Positions 35,628-46,466 are shown, counted from the stretch's first letter. The stretch is DNA of 64,000 nt from an uncultured Aquimarina sp. (GCA_947498765.1 CANMLG010000031.1:1-64000); one strand, 5' to 3'. Made by a program: numbers and translations. Notes: generated by a model from the letters alone, not told the origin.

Positions 35628-38600
35628 ATGAAAAAAATTACTATACATTTCTTCTTACTCCTATTTACTGTGATTAACATAGTAAGTTGTAAAAAAAAGG
35701 AATTCAAAAAAGTTAATCCCGAGTTTATCAATTATGTTTCGGCATATACCTCTGGTTTAATATCCTCTAAATCTTCTATAAAAGTCAAGCTTTCAAAAGC
35801 GAATACAGAAATAAAAACTGGAGATGATGCCACCCACTTATTTAAAATTGATCCACAAATTGAAGGAAATGCCCAATGGCTAAGTGCTAATACTATTGAA
35901 TTCACTCCTTTAAAACCACTCCCCTCTGGAGAATTATATGATATCAATTTCGCGTTAAGCAAGGTAATGGAAGTTCCTAAAACCTTAAAAGAATTTATTT
36001 TCAGTGTTCAGGTGATCCCTCAAAATTTTGACGTAAAACTTAAAACCGTAAAAAGTTTTGATCTCACTAATTTAAATCTTCAAAAGGTTGAAGGAAGTAT
36101 AAAAACTGCTGATGTTATTGAAATTAATGAGCTTGCACAAATTTTTACCTCTACTTTAAATGGTAAAAAATACTCCGTTCACCTAAACAAAGGAAACAAT
36201 GCTAAAAGTTTTAAATTTCATATTGATAGTATTCCCCGCTCCAAAAAAGCAAACAAATTAGTTATCAATTGGGATTCCAATGCTTTAGGCTTACACAAAA
36301 GTGGTAAATTAAATGTTGAAATCCCTGCTATTGGCGACTTCAAAATTTTACAAACACAAGTTTTCCAACAACCAGAGCAATATGTATCTGTTGTTTTTTC
36401 GGACCCGCTAGACAAAAATCAAAATTTAAATGGCCTTGTTTATTTCCCACAGCAAAGGAATCCCAAATTTGTTATTGAGGGTAATGAACTAAAAATATTC
36501 CCATCTCGCAGGTATACTGGCAAGCATGCCTTAACTATTGAAAAGGTAAGAAACAGTATGAGACAAAAGCTCCAAAAAAAACAAATTATCAACTTGATTT
36601 TTGAGGATGTAAAACCTGAAATCGCACTTTTAGGAAAAGGGGTTATTTTACCTAATAATGAAGGTATTAAATTTCCTTTTAAAGCCATTAATTTGAAAGC
36701 GGTAAAAGTAAAAGTGATAAAAATTTACGAAGAAAATGTAGCTCAATTTTTACAAATAAATAACGTTGATGGACAACGTGAAATTCGACGTGTAGGTCGC
36801 ACAGTACACCAAAGTATTGTTGACTTAAAGTCGCAAAAAGATATTGATTATGGCACATGGAACACTTTTGCTATTCAACTAGACAACCTAATTAACCCCG
36901 AGCCTGGTGCTATTTATCGTGTTGAGCTCTCTTTTAGTAAAAAGCAAAGTATGTATACTTGTGAGGATACCGCTTCTGACCAAAATGAAGACTCCTCCAC
37001 AGATAATGATTGGGACGAAGATCAATCTTTTGAAACAAGTTCATGGGATTATTACGATGAAGATGATTATTATTACTATGACAATAATAACTACGACTAT
37101 TCTCAGCGAGATAACCCTTGCAACAAAGCCTTTTACAGATACAACACTACTAAAGTAAGCAGAAATATATTAGCCTCCGACTTAGGAATTATTGCCAAAA
37201 TGGGAGCTAATCAAAAACTATTTACTGCTGTTACTGATTTACGAAGCACCGAACCCATTTCTGGCGTAAGCCTTGAAGTGTTAAATTACCAACAAAAACA
37301 AATAAGCAAAGGAACAACAAACACCAAAGGACTTGCCGAATTACCACTAAAACATAAACCTTACCTATTAATTGCCTCAAAAGGAAAACAAAAAGGCTAT
37401 GTGCGTTTGGACAATAACTCATCATTATCCACTAGTAAGTTTGATGTTTCTGGAAGTATTATTCAAAAAGGAATTAAAGGCTTTATTTATGGCGAACGTG
37501 GCGTTTGGCGACCTGGAGATACATTGTTTTTAAATTTCATGCTTCAGGATAAAGATCAACTACTACCCCAAAACCACCCTGTCACTTTTCAGCTTTTAAA
37601 CCCAGACGGACAAATTATCACCTCCAAAACAAAACATGAGGCTGTGGGTAATATTTATAATTTTACATCCTCCACCCTCCAAGATGCTCCTACTGGAAAT
37701 TGGATAGCACGTGTAAAAGTTGGGGGTTCTGTATTTTCAAAACGCATTAAAATTGAAACGGTAAAACCCAATAGGTTAAAAGTAAATTTGGACTTTGGCA
37801 CTGATCAATTATCAGTATTAAACACTAATGTAAAAGGCACATTAAGTTCTAGGTGGTTACACGGTGCTATTGCTAAAAACCTTAAAGCTAATGTACGCGT
37901 AAGCTTAACTCAAGCTCCCACAAAATTCCCAAAATATACTGACTATATTTTTGATGACCCTGGATTTACTTTTAAAAATGACGATCAAAATTTATTTGAT
38001 GGTAGGCTTAACGCTGAAGGAAAAGCTCCCATAAGTTCCAACTTAAAAATTAGTAATAATGCTCCTGGAATGCTTAGGGCTAACTTTTCGGTAAAGGTAT
38101 TTGAAGAAGGCGGGGATTTTTCTGTAGATCGTTTTTCTATCCCTTATGCTCCTTATAAATCATTTGTCGGCGTTCAACTTCCTAAAGGAGATAAACGTAG
38201 GGGCATGTTACTTACCGACATTAAACATCCAATTAATATTGCCACAGTAAACCCCAACGGAAAACCTGTAGATAGTAAAGTAAAAATTGATATTTATAAA
38301 ATTGAATGGCGCTATTGGTGGGAAAAAAATAACAATGAAGACCTCTCCAATTATATTGGCAGTTCATACAAAAAACCGATACACTCAAGTTATGCCACTA
38401 CCAAAAATGGATCAGGCATAGCATATTTTGAAATAAAAGAACCCGAATGGGGACGCTATTATGTACGTGTTACAGATCAAAAAAGTGGTCATACCACTGG
38501 TAAAATCATTTATGTTGACTGGCCAGGTTGGGCAGGTCGGGCTAGTAAAGATAACCCTGGAGGGGCTAGCATGCTCGTTTTTAGTACCGACAAACCATCG

Positions 38601-41189
38601 TACAACGTAGGTGAAGCTGTAAAAGTAAGCATTCCAACTTCAGATAAAGGTCGTGCTTTGGTAAGCATTGAATCGGGATCAAAAGTTATTGAAACCTATT
38701 GGGTCGATGCCGAAAAAGAAAACACACAATTTAGCTTTGTTGCTACCGAAGAAATGACCCCTAATGTGTTTATCAATGTTACCTTAATACAACCCCACAA
38801 CTACAAAGACAACGACCTCCCTATTCGTTTATACGGAATAACTCCTATTAACGTGGAGGATGCTACCAGCAAAATTACCCCCACATTAAAAATGCCCGAT
38901 GAATTACACCCCAACGCAAAAGTAAGCCTTCAGGTTGGTGAGCAAAACGGCAAAAACATGGAATATACTATTGCTGTTGTTGACGAAGGACTTTTGGATA
39001 TTACTCGTTTTAAAACTCCAAACCCTTGGAATACGTTTTATGCTCGAGAAGCTTTGGGTGTTCGTAGCTGGGATATGTATCAATATGTAATGGGAGCTTA
39101 TACAGGGGAAATTTCTGGGTTATTGCAAATAGGAGGTGATGCAGAGTTTAATGTAAAAAAGGAAGGTGAAAAAGCCAATCGATTTAAACCCGTTGTTAAA
39201 TTCTTAGGACCATTCTCCCTTAAAAAAGGACAAAAAAACACACATAGTTTTACTATGCCACAATATGTAGGTTCTGTAAAAACTATGATAATTGCTTCGA
39301 GCAATAATGCTTATGGGACTATAGATAAAGTAACACCTGTTACCCAACCTCTAATGGTTTTGGCCACACTACCTAGAGTAATTAGCCCCACCGAAAAGCT
39401 AAAAGTTCCAGTTACAGTATTTGCTATGGACAAAAACTTAAAAAATGTAAGTGTAGAAATTAAAACTAATGAACTAGTTCACACCACACGAAGCAATACA
39501 AAAAAACTCCATTTCGAAAAAACTGGAGACCAATTAGTCACCTTTGATTTAGATGTTGCTAAAACTATAGGAAATGCCAAAGTAGAAATCATAGCTAGGT
39601 CAGGGAATAAAATAGCTAAACACAGCATTGATGTTGAAGTACGTTTACCCAACCCTCCATTAACCAAAAGCTACAATAAAGTAATTAACCCTAACGAAAG
39701 TTGGGAAACTAATTTTGAACTTTCGGGTATTAAAAGCACTAATAAGGCCTACTTAGAAGTGTCTAGCATTCCTGCTATTAATTTAGAAGAGCGTTTACAA
39801 TACTTGATCAAATATCCACACGGATGTGTAGAACAAACTACCTCAGCAGGATTTCCTCAATTATTTTTAAGCGAGGTAATGGAATTATCCGACAACGTCG
39901 CTAACAGAGCCAGTAACAACGTAAGTAGAACTATTAACAAATTAGTGCAATTCCAAAATTCTGAAGGAGGATTTGCTTATTGGCCTAACCGAACTAAGAC
40001 TGATGACTGGGCTACCTCATATGTAGGCCACTTTTTATTAGAAGCTAAAAACAAAGGTTTTGCTATCCCTTTAGGCATGATAAATAAATGGGTTAATTAC
40101 CAAAAGTCTGTCGCTAATTCATGGAAATCAAGTCCCAAAAATAGTTCAAATTATTATCGATGGTCCGATATGCAACAAGCTTATCGTTTATACACACTTG
40201 CCTTAGCCAATAAAGCCGAAATGGGCGCTATGAATAGATTAAAAGAATCTGAAACCTTAAGCCTACAAGCCCTTTGGCGTTTAGCTGCCGCTTATGCTGT
40301 TGCAGGTCAAAAGGAAATTGGAAAAGAATTGATTTTTGGGAAATCCTATGAAATTCCTGAATATAAAGAAATGGGCTACAGCTATGGTTCCAACACCAGG
40401 GATAAAGCAATGATTTTAGAAACCCTTATTTTACTAGATGAAAAGGAAAAAGCTGCCGAATTATTAAAATCACTTGCCAATGAATTAAATGCAAAAAAAT
40501 GGATGAGTACGCAAACCACTGCCTATTCACTAATAGCAGTTTCTAAATTTATTACTGGTAATAAATCCAATGGACAACTTGCTTTTTCATATACCCAAAA
40601 TGGTAACCCTAGTGCCAATTTTGCTTCCAATAAACCCATATTCAAACAAGCTTTGAAAGTAATTAAAACTTCAAATACATTGAACATAAAAAACAACAAT
40701 ACTGGTGTACTATTTGCTCGTGTAGTTACCGAAGGGGTTCCTGTAACTAAAAAAACACCAGATTCAAGCAATGATTTACAAATGAAAGTCACTTATCTTG
40801 ATTTAGAAAACAAGCCTATTAATCCAAATCAAATTAAACAAGGAACCGATTTTAAAGTTGAAGTTCAACTTAAAAATCCAGGATATAAAGGAGACTATAA
40901 ACAAATGGCATTAACTCAATTATTCCCATCGGGCTGGGAAATACAAAACATACGCATGGATAAAGTAGGTGAAAAACATTTAAAAAGCACTCCGGACTAT
41001 ATGGATGTTCGTGATGATCGAATTCACTATTACTTTGATCTTAAAAAAGGCGCTACCAAAACTTTTGTAAGTTTAGTTAACGCCTCTTACTTAGGAAATT
41101 TTTATATGCCTTCTATAACTTGCGAAGCTATGTATGACAATACCATCAATGCAACTAAAGGAGGAAGTTGGACAGAAGTTAAAAAGTAA
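35628..41189 (+). CDS. Alpha-2-macroglobulin family lipoprotein
   Basis: The 1853-residue protein has a lipoprotein signal (NIVSC, Cys 21) and multiple macroglobulin-like beta domains. The bait-like and A2M segments follow (VWRPGDTLFLNFML; FSTDKPSYNVGEAVKVSIP), then the thioester CVEQ at 1400-1403 in YPHGCVEQTTSAGFPQL. It ends in a receptor-like domain. This is the bacterial YfhM type, a periplasm- or surface-anchored protease trap. An acidic, Tyr/Asn-rich insert of about 50 residues sits between Cys 445 and Cys 498, and these two might form a disulfide. Unlike many proteobacterial loci, no pbpC gene is adjacent. Confidence 0.93.
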   Translation: MKKITIHFFLLLFTVINIVSCKKKEFKKVNPEFINYVSAYTSGLISSKSSIKVKLSKANTEIKTGDDATHLFKIDPQIEGNAQWLSANTIEFTPLKPLPSGELYDINFALSKVMEVPKTLKEFIFSVQVIPQNFDVKLKTVKSFDLTNLNLQKVEGSIKTADVIEINELAQIFTSTLNGKKYSVHLNKGNNAKSFKFHIDSIPRSKKANKLVINWDSNALGLHKSGKLNVEIPAIGDFKILQTQVFQQPEQYVSVVFSDPLDKNQNLNGLVYFPQQRNPKFVIEGNELKIFPSRRYTGKHALTIEKVRNSMRQKLQKKQIINLIFEDVKPEIALLGKGVILPNNEGIKFPFKAINLKAVKVKVIKIYEENVAQFLQINNVDGQREIRRVGRTVHQSIVDLKSQKDIDYGTWNTFAIQLDNLINPEPGAIYRVELSFSKKQSMYTCEDTASDQNEDSSTDNDWDEDQSFETSSWDYYDEDDYYYYDNNNYDYSQRDNPCNKAFYRYNTTKVSRNILASDLGIIAKMGANQKLFTAVTDLRSTEPISGVSLEVLNYQQKQISKGTTNTKGLAELPLKHKPYLLIASKGKQKGYVRLDNNSSLSTSKFDVSGSIIQKGIKGFIYGERGVWRPGDTLFLNFMLQDKDQLLPQNHPVTFQLLNPDGQIITSKTKHEAVGNIYNFTSSTLQDAPTGNWIARVKVGGSVFSKRIKIETVKPNRLKVNLDFGTDQLSVLNTNVKGTLSSRWLHGAIAKNLKANVRVSLTQAPTKFPKYTDYIFDDPGFTFKNDDQNLFDGRLNAEGKAPISSNLKISNNAPGMLRANFSVKVFEEGGDFSVDRFSIPYAPYKSFVGVQLPKGDKRRGMLLTDIKHPINIATVNPNGKPVDSKVKIDIYKIEWRYWWEKNNNEDLSNYIGSSYKKPIHSSYATTKNGSGIAYFEIKEPEWGRYYVRVTDQKSGHTTGKIIYVDWPGWAGRASKDNPGGASMLVFSTDKPSYNVGEAVKVSIPTSDKGRALVSIESGSKVIETYWVDAEKENTQFSFVATEEMTPNVFINVTLIQPHNYKDNDLPIRLYGITPINVEDATSKITPTLKMPDELHPNAKVSLQVGEQNGKNMEYTIAVVDEGLLDITRFKTPNPWNTFYAREALGVRSWDMYQYVMGAYTGEISGLLQIGGDAEFNVKKEGEKANRFKPVVKFLGPFSLKKGQKNTHSFTMPQYVGSVKTMIIASSNNAYGTIDKVTPVTQPLMVLATLPRVISPTEKLKVPVTVFAMDKNLKNVSVEIKTNELVHTTRSNTKKLHFEKTGDQLVTFDLDVAKTIGNAKVEIIARSGNKIAKHSIDVEVRLPNPPLTKSYNKVINPNESWETNFELSGIKSTNKAYLEVSSIPAINLEERLQYLIKYPHGCVEQTTSAGFPQLFLSEVMELSDNVANRASNNVSRTINKLVQFQNSEGGFAYWPNRTKTDDWATSYVGHFLLEAKNKGFAIPLGMINKWVNYQKSVANSWKSSPKNSSNYYRWSDMQQAYRLYTLALANKAEMGAMNRLKESETLSLQALWRLAAAYAVAGQKEIGKELIFGKSYEIPEYKEMGYSYGSNTRDKAMILETLILLDEKEKAAELLKSLANELNAKKWMSTQTTAYSLIAVSKFITGNKSNGQLAFSYTQNGNPSANFASNKPIFKQALKVIKTSNTLNIKNNNTGVLFARVVTEGVPVTKKTPDSSNDLQMKVTYLDLENKPINPNQIKQGTDFKVEVQLKNPGYKGDYKQMALTQLFPSGWEIQNIRMDKVGEKHLKSTPDYMDVRDDRIHYYFDLKKGATKTFVSLVNASYLGNFYMPSITCEAMYDNTINATKGGSWTEVKK

Positions 41190-41266
41190 ATAAAATACTA
41201 CATAAAAATTTCATATGTCATCATTTTTTGTATTTTTAAGCACAACAACTTAAAAATTAGCTCTTT

Positions 41267-41686
41267 ATGATGATATATGAGATTTGCTACCTAAGCAAAG
41301 CAAGCCCGCATTTGACCAATGACGAACTTAAAAATGTTTTAGAAAAAACAACACATTATAATAACAGTAATGGAATTACGGGTGTGCTTTTATTTTCTTC
41401 TGGAATTTTTTTTCAAGTTCTTGAAGGCGATGAAACCTTGGTTACAAATTTATTTTGTAATAAAATAATGAAAGACACCAGGCACAGCGATGTGTATGTA
41501 ATTTTACGAAAAAATACCAAAGTTCCGTTTTTTTCAGGATATAGTTCAAAGATAAACACTTCACAACAACATATCGAAGTGGCTCAACTTAAAAAATACA
41601 TTGAAAAAAACAATATACTAAACAATCCAGATCGGTTTAGACGTTTACTTATACCGCATTTAACCACTATGCTAACCAGTTCTTAG
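41267..41686 (+). CDS. BLUF-domain blue-light sensor
   Basis: The 139-residue protein is essentially a lone BLUF domain. It has YEICYLSKAS (the flavin-switch Tyr is residue 8), NNSNGITGVLLFSSGIFFQVLEGD with the conserved Asn (about 35) and Gln (about 50) that rearrange on light uptake, and IMKDTRHSD. The C-terminal 45 residues could be capping helices. It has no output domain, so it must signal by protein contact. It is convergent with hemF and overlaps it by 20 bases at the 3' end. Light-dependent control of tetrapyrrole genes by BLUF proteins is known elsewhere; here it is an inference. Confidence 0.9.
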   Translation: MMIYEICYLSKASPHLTNDELKNVLEKTTHYNNSNGITGVLLFSSGIFFQVLEGDETLVTNLFCNKIMKDTRHSDVYVILRKNTKVPFFSGYSSKINTSQQHIEVAQLKKYIEKNNILNNPDRFRRLLIPHLTTMLTSS

Positions 41687-42572
41687 GATTTTTAAGCACC
41701 TCCAGTAACTTCGCTTCTGCTGTTCCTTCCCCCGGGTGGTGGTTATAGCGCCACTGTACATTTGGTGGCAAACTCATCAAAATACTTTCGATACGACCAT
41801 TAGTTTTTAAACCAAACAATGTTCCTTTATCGTGTACTAAATTAAACTCAACATAACGGCCTCGTCTAATTTCTTGCCAATCCCTATGCTCCTTAGTAAA
41901 AGATAAGTCTTTTCTTTTTTCTAAAATAGGCACATAAGCTTCTACAAAACTATTTCCTACCTCGGTTACAAAAGCATACCAATCATCAATGCTTCGATCT
42001 TCGGTAGCTTTACAATAATCAAAAAATAAACCTCCTATACCACGTCCTTCTCCTCGGTGCGCATTATAAAAGTATTCATCACATTTTTGCTTGTATATTG
42101 GATAAAATTCAGCATCATGTTTATCGCAGGCTATTTTACATGTGTTGTGAAAATGAATTGCATCTTCCTCAAATAAATAATAAGGCGTTAAATCTTGTCC
42201 ACCACCAAACCATTGATCTACAATTTCGCCCTGTTTATTATACATTTCAAAATAACGCCAGTTGGCATGTACTGTTGGCGCCATTGGGTTTTTAGGATGA
42301 ATAACCAAACTTAAACCACATGCAAAAAAATCCACATCTTCAACCTTAAAATAAGCTTGCATCGTTTTTGGCAAAGGCCCATGAACTGCTGATATATTGA
42401 CCCCTCCCTTTTCTATAACTGCCCCATTTTCTATCACACGGGTACGACCTCCTCCACCTTCAGGGCGTTCCCAAAGGTCTTCCTGAAAAGTAGCTTTAGC
42501 ATCTACTTTTTCTAAAGCAGTAGTGATTTGGTCTTGTAGGTTTTGTATGTATTGGTAGAATTGTTCTTTCAT
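41667..42572 (-). CDS. hemF: Oxygen-dependent coproporphyrinogen III oxidase
   Basis: The 301-residue enzyme decarboxylates two propionates of coproporphyrinogen III. The motifs GGGRTRVIENG, VHANWRYFEMY, WFGGGQDLTPYYLFEEDA and RGEGRGIGGLFFDY are all of the aerobic HemF type, and none of the radical-SAM HemN features are present. Its presence implies an aerobic route. It is the last gene of the hemACDEF unit, two bases after hemE, and its 3' end overlaps the BLUF gene. Confidence 0.96.
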   Translation of the reverse strand: MKEQFYQYIQNLQDQITTALEKVDAKATFQEDLWERPEGGGGRTRVIENGAVIEKGGVNISAVHGPLPKTMQAYFKVEDVDFFACGLSLVIHPKNPMAPTVHANWRYFEMYNKQGEIVDQWFGGGQDLTPYYLFEEDAIHFHNTCKIACDKHDAEFYPIYKQKCDEYFYNAHRGEGRGIGGLFFDYCKATEDRSIDDWYAFVTEVGNSFVEAYVPILEKRKDLSFTKEHRDWQEIRRGRYVEFNLVHDKGTLFGLKTNGRIESILMSLPPNVQWRYNHHPGEGTAEAKLLEVLKNPKNWLA

Positions 42573-42574
42573 AA

Positions 42575-43600
42575 CTATCCTTTATACTCCTTAACCGCAT
42601 CTACAAATGCCTGTGCATTTGCTACCGGAATATTAGGCAAAATACCATGTCCAAGATTAGCGATGTAACGATCTTTTCCAAACTCGTTAATCATTTGAGT
42701 CACCATCTTTTTTATTTCGGCCGGAGGCGAAAGTAAACGCGAAGGATCAAAATTACCTTGCAAGGTAATATTTCCTCCTGTTAAATAACGTGCATTACGT
42801 GCCGAACATGTCCAATCCACCCCTAAGGCAGATGCTCCAGACTTGCTCATTTCTTGCAAAGCAAACCAACAGCCTTTTCCAAAAGCAATTACTGGTGTTT
42901 CCTCTTTTAAAGCATCAATTATTTGTTGAATATATTTCCATGAAAATTCTTGATAATCCACAGGGGATAACATTCCTCCCCAACTATCAAAAACTTGAAC
43001 AGCATTTACCCCTGCAGCTACTTTAGCTTTTAAATACGCAATAGTAGTATCCGTTATTTTTTGTAATAATGAATGTGCTGCCACGGGTTCTTGAAAACAA
43101 AAAGCTTTGGCTTTGTCAAAGTTTTTAGATCCTTGCCCTTGCACCATATAACATAAAATTGTCCATGGCGAACCTGCAAAACCTATTAATGGCACCTCAT
43201 CATTTAATGACTCTTTTGTCATTTTAATAGCCTCCATCACATAACCCAAAGTTTCCTCTATATTAGGAATGATCACTTGGTCAACATCTTTTTGAGATCG
43301 AATTGGATTTGGCAACCAAGGCCCAATACCATCCTTCATTTGTACCTCAACATTCATAGCCTGTGGTACTACTAAAATATCACTAAATAAAATCGCAGCA
43401 TCTGTACCAATTTGATGTATCGGCATTACTGTGATTTCGGTAGCTAACTCTGGAGTTTGGCAACGTGTAAAAAAGTCATATTTAGCTTTTAACTTCATAA
43501 AATCAGGAAGATAACGCCCTGCTTGACGCATCATCCATACCGGCGGACGCTCTACTGTTTCTCCTTTAAGTGCTCTTAAAAATAAATCGTTCTTAATCAT
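42575..43600 (-). CDS. hemE: Uroporphyrinogen decarboxylase
   Basis: The 341-residue enzyme converts uroporphyrinogen III to coproporphyrinogen III. The signature [16 protein letters not shown] is at the N terminus. The active-site Asp region [16 protein letters not shown] and the later GFAGSPWT and [11 protein letters not shown] are intact. The ATG overlaps the hemD stop by 4 bases, so translation may be coupled. Confidence 0.97.
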   Translation of the reverse strand: MIKNDLFLRALKGETVERPPVWMMRQAGRYLPDFMKLKAKYDFFTRCQTPELATEITVMPIHQIGTDAAILFSDILVVPQAMNVEVQMKDGIGPWLPNPIRSQKDVDQVIIPNIEETLGYVMEAIKMTKESLNDEVPLIGFAGSPWTILCYMVQGQGSKNFDKAKAFCFQEPVAAHSLLQKITDTTIAYLKAKVAAGVNAVQVFDSWGGMLSPVDYQEFSWKYIQQIIDALKEETPVIAFGKGCWFALQEMSKSGASALGVDWTCSARNARYLTGGNITLQGNFDPSRLLSPPAEIKKMVTQMINEFGKDRYIANLGHGILPNIPVANAQAFVDAVKEYKG

Positions 43601-44247
43601 TGCTTTTTAAAATGTTTTATGACTTTTACTAATACATTTTCGATACTCGGTTGCGCTGCTACCGTATACTGTTCTGTATATTTTTTTAACGCTTTTGCTG
43701 TCGTATTTCCTATGCAAAAACTATGTCCTGATATATTATTTTTACTAAAATAACTTTCAACTCCCGATGGACTAAAAAATAATACGCCATCGAATTCTTG
43801 TTCGTATTTTTTTGGAGTATATATTGTTTTATACACCGGTATTTCTCTCCAAATAATCTTATTTTTTGTCAAAGCGTTTGGTAAAATTTCCAACCGATCT
43901 TTGGCACAAAAATAATGATAGCTTTTATCTTTGTGATTCGTTATTATATATTCCGAAAGCGCTTTAGCATTTGGAGCACAATGCTGTACTTTTATGTTCA
44001 ATTTGTTTAATAAACTTTCGGTTCTTTTACCTACACAAAAATAATTTTTAATAGCTACCCCCTTATCCAAAACAGCTTTTAAGCCGTTCAAACTACTAAA
44101 AATAGCATTTGTCACCACTTTCTCTGTTACAGAAAATGAAATAGGAGCTGTGGCTATAAAATCAACATCCACTATAGCTAACTGGGCATTCAATAAATGT
44201 TCCTTTTGTGCTAGACTTAGTTTTTTTGTTGACAGTATTGTTTTCAA
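43597..44247 (-). CDS. hemD: Uroporphyrinogen-III synthase
   Basis: The 216-residue protein fits HemD by position and size. It has the usual low conservation but retains the C-terminal motif [11 protein letters not shown] and the IGNTTAKAL segment. It closes and inverts the D ring of hydroxymethylbilane. The start codon is TTG at 44247; no in-frame ATG lies between it and the hemC stop. It overlaps hemE by 4 bases. Confidence 0.9.
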   Translation of the reverse strand: MKTILSTKKLSLAQKEHLLNAQLAIVDVDFIATAPISFSVTEKVVTNAIFSSLNGLKAVLDKGVAIKNYFCVGKRTESLLNKLNIKVQHCAPNAKALSEYIITNHKDKSYHYFCAKDRLEILPNALTKNKIIWREIPVYKTIYTPKKYEQEFDGVLFFSPSGVESYFSKNNISGHSFCIGNTTAKALKKYTEQYTVAAQPSIENVLVKVIKHFKKQ

Positions 44248-44259
44248 TATATTGGTATT

Positions 44260-45180
44260 CTACTTTTTCTTTTTTAAACTTGCTTTAATTTCTTGCATTA
44301 ACTCAACTCCTCCTTGCTGCAACAATTCTTCTGCATAATTCGTACCTATAGTTGCTGCTTCATTTAAATCACAACTTTTTGAGATGCTTAACTTCTGCTT
44401 TCCATCTAGCGAAAAAAGTACGCCTTCAAAGTTTATTTTGTCATTTTCAAGCCTAGCCAAAGCGCCAATGGGTGCCGTACAACCTCCTTCCAACTTTCGC
44501 AAAAAATCACGCTCTATATGCACACATAATTCTGTTATAGGATCATTAAGTTGTCCTAAAGCTTCCTTACAATACGTATCATTTTCCATGGCTACGACCA
44601 ACATTGCTCCTTGGGCAGGTGCTGGAATCATCCAATCTAACGAAATTACCTCTTCTGGCGTAAGCCCTATACGCTCCAAACCTGCTGCGGCAAAAATAGC
44701 TCCTTGCCAATTATTATCTTTTAGTTTTTGAAGTCGAGTATTTACATTACCCCTTAAATCCACAAGCTTATGATTTGGGTACTTATGTAACCATTGTGCT
44801 TGCCTACGCAAACTCCCTGTGGCAATGGTTGCTTCTTCAGAAAAATCAGCCGTTCCTTTATGAATCAATACATCGTTTACATTAGCACGCTTTAACACCG
44901 CAGCCTCAACAATTCCTTGAGGTAACAATGTGGGCACATCTTTCATGGAATGTACAGCAATGTCAACTTCTCCTTTTAACATGGCAACATCCAAGGTTTT
45001 TGTAAAAACTCCTGTTATTCCAAGTTCATATAAGGGTTTATCTAATATCAAATCTCCTGTTGACTTTACAGGAAGCAATTCCGACGGATAGCCTAAGTCA
45101 GCTAGCTGTTTTTGTACTGTTTTAGCTTGCCACAAGGCTAACTCACTATCGCGGGTTCCTATTCGAATTACTCTACTCAA
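44260..45180 (-). CDS. hemC: Hydroxymethylbilane synthase (porphobilinogen deaminase)
   Basis: The 306-residue enzyme polymerises four porphobilinogens. The motifs IGTRDSELALWQA, VAVHSMKDVPTLLPQG and LRGNVNTRLQKL are complete. The cofactor-binding Cys lies in the C-terminal segment EGGCTAPIGALA. The start codon is TTG at 45180, two bases after the hemA stop; this keeps the usual SRVIRIGTRDSELALW opening. Confidence 0.96.
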   Translation of the reverse strand: MSRVIRIGTRDSELALWQAKTVQKQLADLGYPSELLPVKSTGDLILDKPLYELGITGVFTKTLDVAMLKGEVDIAVHSMKDVPTLLPQGIVEAAVLKRANVNDVLIHKGTADFSEEATIATGSLRRQAQWLHKYPNHKLVDLRGNVNTRLQKLKDNNWQGAIFAAAGLERIGLTPEEVISLDWMIPAPAQGAMLVVAMENDTYCKEALGQLNDPITELCVHIERDFLRKLEGGCTAPIGALARLENDKINFEGVLFSLDGKQKLSISKSCDLNEAATIGTNYAEELLQQGGVELMQEIKASLKKKK

Positions 45181-45182
45181 GC

Positions 45183-46433
45183 TTATAAATTTTGAAGTTG
45201 AAATACTTTTTGAATAAACTCGATACTTTCATCGGAGTTATGCTGTTCTTCGCGCAAATGATTAGCAAATTGCGAAGTGATTTTATGAATAATACGATCA
45301 CTTACCAGTGCCGCTTCATTAGCATCAAAATCACCTTTCTTTTTACGTAATTGGTTAATTTCACTATCGCGTATTAGTGTCAATTTTGTTTTTAAAGCCT
45401 TTATGGTAGGTGCAAATTTTCGGGTTTCTAACCAGGCATTAAATTCACTTACTATTTCATCGATAATTTTTTCTGCATTCGGAATTTGAGATTCTCGCTT
45501 TGCCAAAGTATCATCAGTAATTTGTGATAAATTATCCAAATGAACCAAACTTACATTCGGTAATTCTAATACATTGTCCGACACATTCCTAGGCACCGAC
45601 AAATCCAATATCAACAAAGGTTTTGTGGTGTGTATTAATTGCTTTGAAATTGTAGGATTTTGAGCTCCGGTAGCCACCACTAACACATCTGTTTGCTTAA
45701 TTTCAGCTTGTATATTTGCATATTCTTTTACTACTAAATTAAACTTCCCTGCTACTTTTTCAGCTTTATCCTTTGTTCGGTTAATTAGCGTAATATGATC
45801 GTTTTTGGTATGCTTGATTAAGTTTTCGCAGGTATTTCGGCCTATTTTCCCTGTACCAAATAATACAATCTTTTTATTAGAAATATCCTCAACATTCTGC
45901 ATAATATATTGCACGGAGGCAAACGAAACAGAGGTCGCTCCCGAAGAAATTTCGGTTTCATTTTTTATCCGCTTACTTGCCTGAATGACTGCATTTATTA
46001 AACGCTCCATAAAAGGATTAATCATCACATGCTCTTTAGCCAACTTAAAACCATTTTTAACTTGACTAATAATCTCAAAATCTCCTAAAATTTGGCTATC
46101 TAAACCTGTACCCACTCTAAAAAGGTGTGCTACCGCCTTTGAATTTTTAAAAACATAGGCTACTTTTTCAAATTCTTCAACAGTTCCATGAGTATGCTCA
46201 CATAATAATTTAATTAATTGAAAAGGATGCTGTGCAAAACCATGAAGCTCGGTTCTATTACAAGTAGACATTATTAACAAAGATTCAATCCCCTCTGCTT
46301 TAGCTTGTTTTAAGATATTCTTTTTGGCCTCCTCACTTACACTAAAACTACCACGTGTAACCACATCGGCTTTTTTATAACTAAGTCCAATACTATAAAA
46401 ATTTGATCCTTTTGCTCGTAGGTGGGGCTCCAT
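45183..46433 (-). CDS. hemA: Glutamyl-tRNA reductase
   Basis: The 416-residue enzyme reduces glutamyl-tRNA to glutamate-1-semialdehyde, the committed step of the C5 route; hemL at 4.6 kb does the next. The catalytic Cys is in LLIMSTCNRTELHGFA, and the NADPH fold has VLFGTGKIGRNTCENL. The C-terminal helical dimerisation domain is present. It is the first gene of the hemACDEF operon and is divergent from the AraC regulator. Confidence 0.96.
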   Translation of the reverse strand: MEPHLRAKGSNFYSIGLSYKKADVVTRGSFSVSEEAKKNILKQAKAEGIESLLIMSTCNRTELHGFAQHPFQLIKLLCEHTHGTVEEFEKVAYVFKNSKAVAHLFRVGTGLDSQILGDFEIISQVKNGFKLAKEHVMINPFMERLINAVIQASKRIKNETEISSGATSVSFASVQYIMQNVEDISNKKIVLFGTGKIGRNTCENLIKHTKNDHITLINRTKDKAEKVAGKFNLVVKEYANIQAEIKQTDVLVVATGAQNPTISKQLIHTTKPLLILDLSVPRNVSDNVLELPNVSLVHLDNLSQITDDTLAKRESQIPNAEKIIDEIVSEFNAWLETRKFAPTIKALKTKLTLIRDSEINQLRKKKGDFDANEAALVSDRIIHKITSQFANHLREEQHNSDESIEFIQKVFQLQNL

Positions 46434-46458
46434 AAATATCCTATCGTTAAAGATGCTA

Positions 46459-46466
46459 CAAAAATA
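46459..46466 (-). promoter_or_regulatory. -7 box of the hemACDEF operon
   Basis: On the minus strand TATTTTTG matches TAnnTTTG and ends 26 bases before the hemA ATG. The 5' leader would be about 19 bases. Confidence 0.5.

Noticed and set aside
36907..37158. Plus-strand frame in the acidic part of the alpha-2-macroglobulin gene
   Set aside because: The repetitive GAT/TAT/AAT codons keep a second frame open by chance; the main frame is continuous.
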